From Fen-1254 sp963769605 (GTDB lineage: Bacteria; Bacteroidota; Ignavibacteria; UBA10030), in assembly GCA_963769605.1 (NCBI GenBank), contig CAVYML010000001.1, positions 620,001-684,000 on the forward strand: a stretch of 64,000 nucleotides of DNA. Direction: 5' to 3'. Positions within the stretch are counted from its first letter, which is position 1; each line of letters begins with the position of its first letter. Below are positions 50,552-58,685 of this stretch, piece after piece. A program made the position numbers and the translations under genes. Below the pieces are notes generated by a model that did no database searches, was not told where the DNA came from, and saw only the letters and a program-made list of their open reading frames with translations.

Positions 50552-51637
50552 TTATCGGAGTTGTACTCTGCATCGGCACAGGCGTACCAGGTACTCAGGA
50601 AATGAAGGCTGCAGGCCGGCGGCTTTCCGGTAGTCTTTTAAAGCTTCCGGCAGCTTCCCCAGGGCGTCGTAGCAGCATCCTCTTCCGAAATATGATTCAT
50701 GATGCTCCGAATTGTACCTTAATGCCTGGGAATAATGAAAAATTGCATCCGTATATTGCTGCATCTCTTCATAAGCATTTCCAAGATTATGCCACGCAGC
50801 ATAATCCTTTGGATCCAATTCAATAGTCGCTTTAAAGCACTTTATCGCTTCCTGTAATTTGCCGAGGTTGGCATAGGCGTTTCCCATATTGTATAATGCT
50901 GAAGGAAAATCTTCTTTGATAGCAAGGGCATACTCGTAGCTTGAAATAGATTCTTGAAATTTTCCGATTCGGTTTTGAACGATGCCCCGATTGTACCATG
51001 CGTTAAAATTAAACGGGTCACGGTTGATATGTTCATCATAACAGCGAATAGAGTCTTCCGGTTTGTCCATATAATCGTAACAATATCCCATTTCGTACCA
51101 AACTTCGGGATGCTCCGGATCGATTTGCAGAACAGTTTTGAATAAACTGACCGCTTCTTCGAACTTATCGATTTTTTCAAGTGTCACTGCTTTATGGAAT
51201 ATTGCATCACTATGCATGGGATCGAGAGCGATAGCCTTGTCGAACGAAGTCATTGCCTCTTCGACTTTGTTGACGTTGTCAAATGCAATTCCCTGATTGA
51301 CATAAATTTCAGGATCGGCCGGATTTAAACTGATAGCCCGTTCGAAGCATTCGAGGGCGTCTTCATATCGGGTAAGATTGTTCAGAATCATGCCTTTGCG
51401 CTGCAATGCATCCGAATTGAAAGGTTGAAACGAAAGAAGTCGATCAACGTACACGAGCGCATCGTCGAATTTTTCATGAAAAAAATAAAATTGAATAATT
51501 TCTTCTAAAGCATCAGGATTATTGATATCCTTCTGGCCGGTTTTAATAAGCTCGCGAAACCGCCGAACAGCTTCTTCGGATTGCTCTGAGGATTGCGGAT
51601 GGGACTCATTGTCATCGAAATCATCGAACTGAGACAT
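50552..51637 (-). CDS. tetratricopeptide-repeat protein, frameshifted near its 3' end
   Basis: The 361-residue frame has an acidic start (MSQFDDFDDNESHPQSSEQS) followed by about nine TPR motifs (for example NPADPEIYVNQGIAFDNVNK and ALRYNSEHHESYFGRGCCYD). No signal peptide or membrane segment is visible, so it is probably a cytoplasmic scaffold. The frame ends in LVRLCRCRVQLR, a non-TPR tail caused by one extra base near 50590. The following frame carries the rest of the repeats. A promoter-like TTGACT-N17-TTTATT lies upstream. aroE follows downstream. Confidence 0.8.
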   Translation of the reverse strand: MSQFDDFDDNESHPQSSEQSEEAVRRFRELIKTGQKDINNPDALEEIIQFYFFHEKFDDALVYVDRLLSFQPFNSDALQRKGMILNNLTRYEDALECFERAISLNPADPEIYVNQGIAFDNVNKVEEAMTSFDKAIALDPMHSDAIFHKAVTLEKIDKFEEAVSLFKTVLQIDPEHPEVWYEMGYCYDYMDKPEDSIRCYDEHINRDPFNFNAWYNRGIVQNRIGKFQESISSYEYALAIKEDFPSALYNMGNAYANLGKLQEAIKCFKATIELDPKDYAAWHNLGNAYEEMQQYTDAIFHYSQALRYNSEHHESYFGRGCCYDALGKLPEALKDYRKAAGLQPSFPEYLVRLCRCRVQLR

Positions 51638-51667
51638 AAAAAAACACCTTCGAACTCTGTTTATGAT

Positions 51668-51696
51668 AATAAAATAAATTTCAAAGTGTAAGTCAA
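51668..51696 (-). promoter_or_regulatory. possible promoter for the TPR gene
   Basis: On the minus strand: TTGACT (51696-51691), 17-bp spacer, TTTATT (51673-51668). Only the -35 box is good. It lies about 31 bp before the TPR gene start. Confidence 0.35.
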
Positions 51697-51734
51697 GGAA
51701 GTAGAAGCATGAATTGATGTAACTCAGGGTTTCA

Positions 51735-51763
51735 TTGATTTTCGCCGACTATTGAAGTATATT
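51735..51763 (+). promoter_or_regulatory. promoter for the yggS-divIVA-pnp unit
   Basis: TTGATT (51735-51740), 17-bp spacer, TATATT (51758-51763), ending about 20 bp before the ATG at 51783. The short leader would hold only a weak ribosome site. Confidence 0.6.
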
Positions 51764-51782
51764 ATAAACTCTATGGCAAAAC

Positions 51783-52481
51783 ATGATTGCTGAAAATTTA
51801 CAACAACTGCATGAACGTATCGGTACAGTATGTCGACGGTGCGGCCGCAATGCCGAAGAGATTCAATTGATTGCCGTTTCGAAGACAGTTTCGGCAGACC
51901 GTATACGACAAGCGATGCAGTGCGGTATTTATGACTTCGGCGAAAATTATATTCAAGAATTGAACCGGAAAAGAATCGTGCTGAATGGTGCTTTGCTGCG
52001 CTGGCATTTTATTGGTCACCTCCAGTCGAACAAGGTAAAATATATAGCTGATTATGCACATCTTATTCATTCGGTCGATGATGCCGACCTGGGCAAGGAA
52101 ATTTCAAAACGCGCCGAACGCGCAGGAAGAGTGCAAGACGTTTTAATTGAGGTGCATACAACCGACGAGCCGACGAAAGAGGGCGTTCCTCCGGAAAAAA
52201 CGGTCGGTCTTGCGCGACAACTTTCGAGATTTAAAAATCTCCGGGTATGCGGTTTAATGACAATGGGACCGTTTTCTGATAATCCGGAAAAAGCACGCAC
52301 ATCATTCAGACATCTTGCGGATTTAAAGCGGGAGCTTGAAAAAGAAGGGATTGAAAACATTTTCATGCAGCATCTATCGATGGGAATGTCTCATGATTTT
52401 GAAGTTGCGATAGAAGAGGGTGCAACGATGATCAGAATAGGAACGGCAATCTTCGGCAGGCGTTTAAATAAAACCTTATGA
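51783..52481 (+). CDS. YggS family PLP-binding protein (PLPBP)
   Basis: This 232-residue PLP-binding homeostasis protein has IQLIAVSKTVSADRIRQA (with the PLP lysine), YDFGENYIQELNRKR, RWHFIGHLQSNKVKYIA and LSMGMSHDFEVAIEEGATM, the family signature. It is a TIM-barrel protein that buffers pyridoxal phosphate and shows no enzyme activity in family members. It starts close to the promoter at 51735 and leads the unit with divIVA and a purine phosphorylase. The yggS-divIVA neighbourhood is common in several phyla. Confidence 0.92.
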   Translation: MIAENLQQLHERIGTVCRRCGRNAEEIQLIAVSKTVSADRIRQAMQCGIYDFGENYIQELNRKRIVLNGALLRWHFIGHLQSNKVKYIADYAHLIHSVDDADLGKEISKRAERAGRVQDVLIEVHTTDEPTKEGVPPEKTVGLARQLSRFKNLRVCGLMTMGPFSDNPEKARTSFRHLADLKRELEKEGIENIFMQHLSMGMSHDFEVAIEEGATMIRIGTAIFGRRLNKTL

Positions 52482-52490
52482 GGCACAGAT

Positions 52491-52880
52491 ATGAAAATTA
52501 CACCGATTGAAGTAAAACATCAAAAATTCAAAAAGGTAATGCGCGGATACGACACCATAGAGGTGGATACTTTTCTCGAAATGCTTTCAAACGAGCTTGA
52601 AGAATATGTCCGCATGAATAGAGAACATAAGGATAGAATTATTGAACTGGAAACGCATCTGGCCGACTATAAAAATATCGAAAAAACGCTTCAGCAGACC
52701 TTAATGCAGGCGCAGGAAACAAGCGGCAAGTCGATCGAGAACTCCAAGCGTGAAGCAGAGCTTATTGTCAAAGAAGCGGAAGTTAAAGCATCTCAGATCG
52801 TTGAAAAAGCCCGGCTGGATTTTGCAAAGGTCAAAGAAGAAATTTCGTTCTCTCAAGGCGCGGAAAGAGAGCGCACTTAG
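52491..52880 (+). CDS. DivIVA family protein, N-terminal part (frameshifted)
   Basis: The start MKITPIEVKHQKFKKVMRGY and DTIEVDTFLEMLSNELEEYV are the lipid-binding, coiled-coil DivIVA N-terminus, followed by a long helix (IENSKREAELIVKEAEVKAS). The frame ends at TAG 52878-52880 after SQGAERERT, a sequence without family meaning. The continuing coiled coil (LKARKESALSKLKVLLSSEL) lies in another frame from about 52850 to 53019. One extra base in TT at 52848-52849 explains it. The complete protein would be about 175 residues. DivIVA organises cell poles and division sites in other bacteria. Confidence 0.85.
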   Translation: MKITPIEVKHQKFKKVMRGYDTIEVDTFLEMLSNELEEYVRMNREHKDRIIELETHLADYKNIEKTLQQTLMQAQETSGKSIENSKREAELIVKEAEVKASQIVEKARLDFAKVKEEISFSQGAERERT

Positions 52881-53019
52881 CAAATTGAAAGTGCTCCTTT
52901 CCTCCGAACTCGATTTGATTCGTGCGCTTGGCATCGGCGACGACGACGAAACGAAAGACCTTTCAAAGGGATCAGGGAAAGAGAATCTTGAACTTGAAGA
53001 AATTTTTAAAAAGCTATAG
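52850..53019 (+). pseudogene. DivIVA C-terminal part in a shifted frame
   Basis: From the shift point the second frame reads SLKARKESALSKLKVLLSSE, then LDLIRALGIGDDDETKD and an acidic end (LELEEIFKKL), stopping at 53019, 13 bp before the pnp start. This is a natural continuation of the coiled coil upstream and must belong to the same gene. It lacks a start codon of its own. Confidence 0.7.
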
Positions 53020-53032
53020 CGAGGAAAGATTC

Positions 53033-53854
53033 ATGGACGATCTGCGCACACATATAGCAGCAGCATTGGATTTCATCCGCACGAAGACGCCGCTCAAACC
53101 GACTGTCGGCATTATCCTTGGCACCGGTCTTGGAGGGCTGGCAAAAGAAATAAAGAAAGAAACAGTGATCGATTACGGTGACATTCCGAATTTTCCAATA
53201 TCGACTGTAGAGACACATAAAGGGAAACTAATTTTCGGCACACTTGCCGGGAAAAAAGTTGTTGCCATGCAGGGACGATTTCATAAATATGAAGGCTACA
53301 CACTCCAGCAAGTGACATTTCCCGTGCGCGTGTTGAAATTTCTCGGAGTCAATACGCTCCTTGTTTCCAACGCAGCGGGGGCGTTGAATCCGCTTTTTCA
53401 AAAAGGCGATGTCATGCTCATGTCCGATCACATCAATCTTCTTGGAGACAATCCCCTCATCGGCCCAAACGACGATGATTTGGGACCGCGTTTTCCCGAT
53501 ATGTCGGAGCCGTATCACAGGGAATTGATCGCACTTGCAGAACAGGCGGCGATCGACCTTAAGATTTGTCTGAGAAAGGGAGTTTACATTGCTATGCAGG
53601 GACCGGCGTTGGAAACCCGTGCGGAATATAGGTTTCTTCGATTAATCGGAGGGGATGCGGTCGGAATGTCGACTGTACCGGAAGACATTATCGCCGTGCA
53701 TATGGGCATGCACGTGCTCGGTTTCTCGATCCTCACCGATGAATGTTTTCCTGATGCACTCAAACCGGCATTGATAGAAGATATTGTCAAGACTGCAAAG
53801 AAAGCGGAGCCGAAAATGACCGCGATTATGATAGAAGTTATTAAGAGATTGTAA
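53033..53854 (+). CDS. purine nucleoside phosphorylase (PunA-type)
   Basis: Trimeric-type purine nucleoside phosphorylase (273 residues) splits inosine and guanosine with phosphate. Visible are GIILGTGLGGLAKEI, the phosphate-binding QGRFHKYEGYTLQQVTFPVR, VSNAAGALNPLFQKGDVMLM and the base/sugar site YIAMQGPALETRAEYRFLRL and MSTVPEDIIAVHMGM. Start ATG 53033 follows GAGGAAAG. An upstream in-frame extension to 52922 overlaps divIVA and is not used. It ends the unit. A hairpin with a T-run follows at 54090. Confidence 0.92.
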   Translation: MDDLRTHIAAALDFIRTKTPLKPTVGIILGTGLGGLAKEIKKETVIDYGDIPNFPISTVETHKGKLIFGTLAGKKVVAMQGRFHKYEGYTLQQVTFPVRVLKFLGVNTLLVSNAAGALNPLFQKGDVMLMSDHINLLGDNPLIGPNDDDLGPRFPDMSEPYHRELIALAEQAAIDLKICLRKGVYIAMQGPALETRAEYRFLRLIGGDAVGMSTVPEDIIAVHMGMHVLGFSILTDECFPDALKPALIEDIVKTAKKAEPKMTAIMIEVIKRL

Positions 53855-54089
53855 ACTGTAAATAAAGTAACTGAAGTTACGCACAGTATGAAATGTGCAG
53901 AATAAAGTAAAGTTGTTATACCCGAATGTGCCGCTTTACGGCATTTCCCGTTTTTTGGATTCCGTCCCTTTGCATCCAAAATTCAGGCGAGCGGGATTCT
54001 GGAAAGCGGAACCGTACAGCGGGCCTTTAATCGGCCTGCCTGCCGCAGGCGTGGGATCCAGTTCTTCTGGATTTCTCCCGACTCTGTCG
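53855..54089. other. intergenic region with several small palindromes, possible dispersed repeat
   Basis: No gene. The stretch holds GCACA(53882)/TGTGC, TGCCG-CTTTA-CGGCA, GCCTGC-CTGCC-GCAGGC, ATCCAG/CTGGAT and CCGAC-TCT-GTCGG in a row. Such chains of small palindromes are typical of dispersed intergenic repeats, but only copies elsewhere in the genome would prove it. Confidence 0.4.
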
Positions 54090-54114
54090 GAATGGGAATG
54101 ACATTCTTTTTTTT
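54090..54114 (+). terminator. terminator-like hairpin after the purine nucleoside phosphorylase gene
   Basis: GAATG (54090-54094) pairs with CATTC (54102-54106), followed by eight T residues to 54114. The stem is only 5 bp but a longer palindrome (CCGAC/GTCGG) precedes it, so termination is plausible. Confidence 0.5.
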
Positions 54115-54115
54115 G

Positions 54116-54144
54116 TTGCGTAACATCAATATCTAAAATAAAAT
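54116..54144 (+). promoter_or_regulatory. possible promoter for ileS
   Basis: TTGCGT (54116-54121), 17-bp spacer, TAAAAT (54139-54144), 26 bp before the ileS start. Confidence 0.4.
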
Positions 54145-54169
54145 GTAATGTTTTTTAACCCCCAAAAAA

Positions 54170-57100
54170 ATGTTTAAACAACTGAACGATAAAATAAATT
54201 ATCACGAACTTGAATCCGGAATTCGAAAATTCTGGGATGAAAATAATATTTTTAAAAAAAGCATCGACGAACAAGCAGGCAGACCGCAGTTCACGTTTTA
54301 TGAGGGTCCACCGACCGCGAACGGACGTCCCGGCATTCATCATGTTATGGCACGTGCGCTGAAGGATATCGTGTGCCGTTATAAAACGATGCAGGGATAT
54401 CAGGTTCCCCGAAAAGCGGGATGGGATACACACGGCTTGCCGGTAGAGATTGAAGTCGAAAAGGCGCTTGGCTTCAAGCACAAAGACGATATTGTCAAGT
54501 ACGGTGTGGCGAAGTTCAATGAAGATTGCCGGAAATCGGTCTGGAAATACAAAGCTGATTGGGAGGAGATGACAAAATCGATGGGCTATTGGGTCGATCT
54601 TGATCATCCGTATGTTACGTTCGAAAACAACTATATAGAATCCATCTGGTGGGCGCTGCAGCAGTATTTCGATCAGGGTCTTATTTACAAAGGTTATAAG
54701 ATTCAACCATACTGTCCACGCTGCGAAACACCGCTCTCATCACATGAAGTTTCCCTGGGTTATAAGGATGTCAAAGATCTTTCCATTTATATTAAGCTGA
54801 AAGTGAAAGGGGAAGAGAATACCTACTTCCTCGTCTGGACGACGACTCCGTGGACGTTAATTTCCAATGTAGCAATTGCCGTTCATCCAGAAGTAGATTA
54901 CGTCAAAGTTGAGCACAAGGATCAGAAAATAATTCTTGCCGAGGCGCGGTTATCGGTGCTGGGTGATGAATATACCGTGCTTGAAAAATTAAAAGGCACG
55001 GATCTTGCCGGAAAAGAATATGATCGAATGTTTTCTTTCCATAACGTAAAAGAAAAAGGGTGGTATGTTGTTTTAGCGGATTTTGTAACGACTGAAGAAG
55101 GTTCCGGCATCGTGCACATGGCGCCGGCATACGGTGAAGACGATTATCAGATTGGAAGAAAATACGGACTGCCGACAATTCACCCCGTTAACAAATCGGG
55201 AGAATTCGATACGGATGTTCCGCCGTTTGCAGGAAAATTTGTTAAAGACGCCGATGCTGAAATTGTTGCTGATTTAAAACATCGCGGCATTTTATACAAA
55301 AAAGAAATGCACCAGCACAGTTACCCGCATTGCTGGCGTTGTTCATCGCCGCTGCTGTACTACGCGCGGGAATCGTGGTATATTCGAACCACCGAATATG
55401 CACAGCGTATGATCGATTTGAATAAAGAAATCAATTGGATTCCACCGGAAGTCGGATCGGGTCGCTTCGGCAATTGGCTCGAGGAAAATAAAGATTGGGC
55501 TTTGTCACGCGATCGGTTTTGGGGAACACCCCTGCCGATCTGGATTTGCGAATCCTGTGGAAAACAAAAATGTATTGGAAGCATCGAAGAACTGAAAAAG
55601 GGAAAAGGTATCGAGGAACGGGTCGATCTTCACAAGCCGCATGTAGACCGCGTCACTTTCGACTGTTCTTGCGGCGGTGTCATGCGGAGAACACCCGAAT
55701 TGATCGATGTATGGTTCGATTCTGGTTCCATGCCGTTCGCCCAATGGCATTACCCGTTCGAGAATAAGGAAATATTCGAGAAATCATATCCGGCGGATTT
55801 TATCTCCGAAGGCATCGATCAGACGCGCGGGTGGTTTTACACACTGCATTCGATCGGATCGTTTTTATTTAAGAAGCCGGCTTTCAAGAATGTGCTGGTC
55901 AACGAGTTGATTCTCGACAAGCAGGGGCAAAAAATGTCGAAGACGAAAAAGAACTCGGTCGACCCTATTGTATTGATCCAAAAATACGGCGCCGATGCCG
56001 TACGATGGTATTTGATTGCGCAAAGCCCTCCCTGGCGTACGACACTTTTCGATGAAGAAGGCATCGGCGAAGTGCAGCGGAAATTTTTCAGCACACTTGT
56101 GAACACATATTCTTTCTTCGCTCTCTATGCGAATATCGACGGCTTTACAGGAAACGAACCGATTCTTCAGCCGCCGGATCGGCAGGAAATCGACCGCTGG
56201 ATACTATCGGCGCTCAATTCACTGGTGAAAGAATATCGGACATGCATGGAAAAGTATGATCTCACAAAAGCGGCGCGGGCAGTAAGCGACTTTACCATCG
56301 ATTACCTTTCGAATTGGTACGTGCGGCGTAATCGACGGCGGTTTTGGAAAGGCGAAATCGGCAAAGACAAGACTGCTGCCTATCAGACCCTTTATGAATG
56401 TTTGTCGACCCTTACACAGCTTCTTGCTCCGTTTGCTCCTTTTTTAGCGGAAACCCTGTATCAAAACATCGGCACCGCAAACAAGGGAACAAAACTCTCC
56501 GTTCATTTGGATGCTATTCCGGAAGTCCGGCAAAACAGCGTCGATTTGGAACTTGAGCACTGGATGGAACATGCCATGCGAATCGTCGGCATTGTCCGTG
56601 CAATGCGCATGAAATCGAATTTAAAAGTACGCCAGCCGCTTCAAAAGATCTTGATTCCGGTTAAGGATGAATCCGAATCGGATATGCTGGAACGAGTGAA
56701 GGACATTATTTTGGAAGAAACAAATGTCAAAGAATTAGATGTAAAAGTGAGCAATGATATTATTAAATATAAAATCAAACCGAATTTTAAGGTCTTAGGA
56801 CAAAAACACGGGAAACAAACTTCCAAAATCGCAGAAAGAATCCGGTCTTTTAATCCGATGGAAATCAGCAAACTGGATGTGGAAGGATTTATCGAGATTG
56901 AGGTCGATGGAAAGAGCATTGCAATACAACGTGAAGATGCGGATATCATCACAGAAGATATTGAGGGCTGGCTCGTCGGTCAGGATGGTTCTCTTACCGT
57001 AGCCCTTGAAACGGAATTAACGCCTGAACTTGTGCAGGAAGGTCTGGCGCGCGAGTTTGTCAATCGCATTCAAAACATGCGCAAGGACGCGGGCTTCGAA

Positions 57101-57298
57101 GTAACGGATCGTATAACCATTTATCATCACTCGTCGGAACCGCTGGCGAAAGTTTTGACGTTACTACGCGACTATATCGCACAAGAAACACTTGCGGTCG
57201 ATATTTGTTCTCTCTCGCTGGAAGAAGCCAAACAAAAGAATGCAAAAGAGGAAGATATAAACGGAGAGCAGACTGCACTTGCGGTTGAAAAAAAATAG
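54170..57298 (+). CDS. ileS: isoleucyl-tRNA synthetase
   Basis: IleRS charges tRNA-Ile and edits valine. The 1042-residue enzyme has GPPTANGRPGIHHVMARALK (HIGH region), the editing domain from about residue 190 (WTTTPWTLISNVAIAVHPEV), and the KMSKS loop in GQKMSKTKKNSVDP. The length near 1040 and absence of a clear C-terminal zinc finger match the type with a long C-terminal extension (DIITEDIEGWLVGQDGSLTV) seen in FCB-group and eukaryotic-like IleRS. Start ATG 54170. A promoter for the following gene overlaps its 3' end. Confidence 0.95.
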   Translation: MFKQLNDKINYHELESGIRKFWDENNIFKKSIDEQAGRPQFTFYEGPPTANGRPGIHHVMARALKDIVCRYKTMQGYQVPRKAGWDTHGLPVEIEVEKALGFKHKDDIVKYGVAKFNEDCRKSVWKYKADWEEMTKSMGYWVDLDHPYVTFENNYIESIWWALQQYFDQGLIYKGYKIQPYCPRCETPLSSHEVSLGYKDVKDLSIYIKLKVKGEENTYFLVWTTTPWTLISNVAIAVHPEVDYVKVEHKDQKIILAEARLSVLGDEYTVLEKLKGTDLAGKEYDRMFSFHNVKEKGWYVVLADFVTTEEGSGIVHMAPAYGEDDYQIGRKYGLPTIHPVNKSGEFDTDVPPFAGKFVKDADAEIVADLKHRGILYKKEMHQHSYPHCWRCSSPLLYYARESWYIRTTEYAQRMIDLNKEINWIPPEVGSGRFGNWLEENKDWALSRDRFWGTPLPIWICESCGKQKCIGSIEELKKGKGIEERVDLHKPHVDRVTFDCSCGGVMRRTPELIDVWFDSGSMPFAQWHYPFENKEIFEKSYPADFISEGIDQTRGWFYTLHSIGSFLFKKPAFKNVLVNELILDKQGQKMSKTKKNSVDPIVLIQKYGADAVRWYLIAQSPPWRTTLFDEEGIGEVQRKFFSTLVNTYSFFALYANIDGFTGNEPILQPPDRQEIDRWILSALNSLVKEYRTCMEKYDLTKAARAVSDFTIDYLSNWYVRRNRRRFWKGEIGKDKTAAYQTLYECLSTLTQLLAPFAPFLAETLYQNIGTANKGTKLSVHLDAIPEVRQNSVDLELEHWMEHAMRIVGIVRAMRMKSNLKVRQPLQKILIPVKDESESDMLERVKDIILEETNVKELDVKVSNDIIKYKIKPNFKVLGQKHGKQTSKIAERIRSFNPMEISKLDVEGFIEIEVDGKSIAIQREDADIITEDIEGWLVGQDGSLTVALETELTPELVQEGLAREFVNRIQNMRKDAGFEVTDRITIYHHSSEPLAKVLTLLRDYIAQETLAVDICSLSLEEAKQKNAKEEDINGEQTALAVEKK

Positions 57299-57306
57299 CG
57301 TATATT
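57279..57306 (+). promoter_or_regulatory. promoter for the DksA-like gene, inside the ileS 3' end
   Basis: TTGCGG (57279-57284), 16-bp spacer, TATATT(TG) (57301-57306). The gene starts at 57359. The -10 is perfect for this window's pattern. Confidence 0.5.
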
Positions 57307-57358
57307 TGTAAACCTATAAATCAGTGCTGCATCCATTTCCGGAGTTTGGGAGATCAAT

Positions 57359-57874
57359 ATGGCAAAGAAAACGGCAAAGAAGACAACAAAAAAAGCTGTA
57401 AAAAAAATAACGAAGCAGAGTGCCAAGACCAAGAAGCTCATACCTGCAAAAGCCGTCCAACTAAAGACGAAATTTCCGAAATCGAAAGCAGTACAAAAAA
57501 AGGGTTTTAGCAAGGAGGATCTTGCCCATTTCAAGGAAGTTATTCTTGCTAAAAGACAAGAGATCCTCGAAGAGCTTGAATCATTGAAATCAACGATGAT
57601 GGATGTAACAACCGGACAGTATGAAATCGAGAATTCAACATATTCTCTTCATATGGAACAGGGAACCGATGCGATGGAGCGTGAAAAGACATTTCTCTTC
57701 GCATCGCGGGAAGGGAAATTCTTAAATTATCTGGACGATGCTCTCAAGAGAATCGAACGGGGCGATTATGGTTTTTGCACAGAATGCGGCAGGCTGATCG
57801 ATAAAGAACGATTAGAAGCGGTTCCGCATTCAACGCTTTGCGTCAAGTGCAAATTGCAGAAAAATAATCCGTAA
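57359..57874 (+). CDS. DksA/TraR C4-type zinc finger protein with lysine-rich N-terminus
   Basis: The 171-residue protein has an N-terminal histone-H1-like region (MAKKTAKKTTKKAVKKITKQ, about residues 1-45). A coiled-coil segment (FKEVILAKRQEILEELESLK) follows, then the C4 zinc finger CTECGRLID...CVKCKL and RIERGDYGFC, as in DksA/TraR. DksA proteins bind RNA polymerase's secondary channel. The basic tail may bind DNA (inference). It sits between ileS and lspA with its own promoter (57279) and terminator (57897). Confidence 0.87.
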   Translation: MAKKTAKKTTKKAVKKITKQSAKTKKLIPAKAVQLKTKFPKSKAVQKKGFSKEDLAHFKEVILAKRQEILEELESLKSTMMDVTTGQYEIENSTYSLHMEQGTDAMEREKTFLFASREGKFLNYLDDALKRIERGDYGFCTECGRLIDKERLEAVPHSTLCVKCKLQKNNP

Positions 57875-57896
57875 AAAAAAAGGCCTTGAATTCGAA

Positions 57897-57933
57897 GCTG
57901 GCGGTGACTATGGAAAACATCGCCGGCTTTTTT
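57897..57933 (+). terminator. rho-independent terminator after the DksA-like gene
   Basis: GCTGGCG (57897-57903) pairs with CGCCGGC (57921-57927), one wobble, followed by six T residues to 57933. lspA starts 23 bp later, so it is probably reached by read-through or its own weak promoter. Confidence 0.75.
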
Positions 57934-57955
57934 ATTGTCATCAAAGGAGAAAAGT

Positions 57956-58642
57956 GTGAAGGCGTTCTATGTCACATTAACAGTCGTCATTGCCGATCAG
58001 TTGACAAAGCTTTTTGTCAAAGGGATTGCGTTGCCATCTTTACACATCTATTATCCCGGCATGCAGCTCGGAGAAAGCGTTTCCATTCTCGGAAGTTTTC
58101 TTCGCTTAACGTTCGTAGAGAATCCGGGCATGGCATTCGGTATTGAAGTACAGCACCGTCCGCTCTTGGTTCTTTTCACCGCCATTGCTGCCGCTGCGAT
58201 AACTTGGTACCTCTATAGTATTCGTCATGAACGTTTTCTCAACCGCCTGCCGTTCGCCATGATTCTCGGAGGCGCGATCGGCAATCTTATTGATAGAATA
58301 TTCTACGGAGTTCTCTTCGGGGAAGGACCCTTGTTGTATGGAAAGGTTGTGGATTTTATCGATATGAATTTTTTCAAAATCAATCTTTTCGGATTTCATA
58401 TAAATAGGTTTGCCGTGTATAATATCGCCGATGCTTCGGTCAGCGTCGGGCTGGTTTTAATGCTGTTATTTCATCGGGCCCCGGAAAGAAAGAAACCTGA
58501 AGCAGAGATGGACCAAACAACGGAAATACCGAGGATTGGAGCGACCGATACAGGCCTGCCGCTTGGCGGCCTGAAACCGGATGGGATGAAAAGTATCGGG
58601 GAATCGGACAGAGGGAGTATAGGAACATCAATCGAAGGATAA
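57956..58642 (+). CDS. lspA: lipoprotein signal peptidase
   Basis: LspA cuts the signal peptide of prolipoproteins after lipidation. The 228-residue protein has four membrane segments and the two catalytic aspartates, in GGAIGNLIDRIFYG with VVDFIDM and in FAVYNIADASVSVG. Start is GTG 57956, just after AAAGGAGA. A TTG at 57935 is in frame but lies before the ribosome site. The C-terminal 50 residues are an unusual hydrophilic extension (PERKKPEAEMDQTTEIPRIG onward). rluD follows after 43 bp. Confidence 0.93.
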   Translation: MKAFYVTLTVVIADQLTKLFVKGIALPSLHIYYPGMQLGESVSILGSFLRLTFVENPGMAFGIEVQHRPLLVLFTAIAAAAITWYLYSIRHERFLNRLPFAMILGGAIGNLIDRIFYGVLFGEGPLLYGKVVDFIDMNFFKINLFGFHINRFAVYNIADASVSVGLVLMLLFHRAPERKKPEAEMDQTTEIPRIGATDTGLPLGGLKPDGMKSIGESDRGSIGTSIEG

Positions 58643-58685
58643 ATTCTATTCGTTCATCAGTAAATCGAAATTTGTGGAGCATGCA

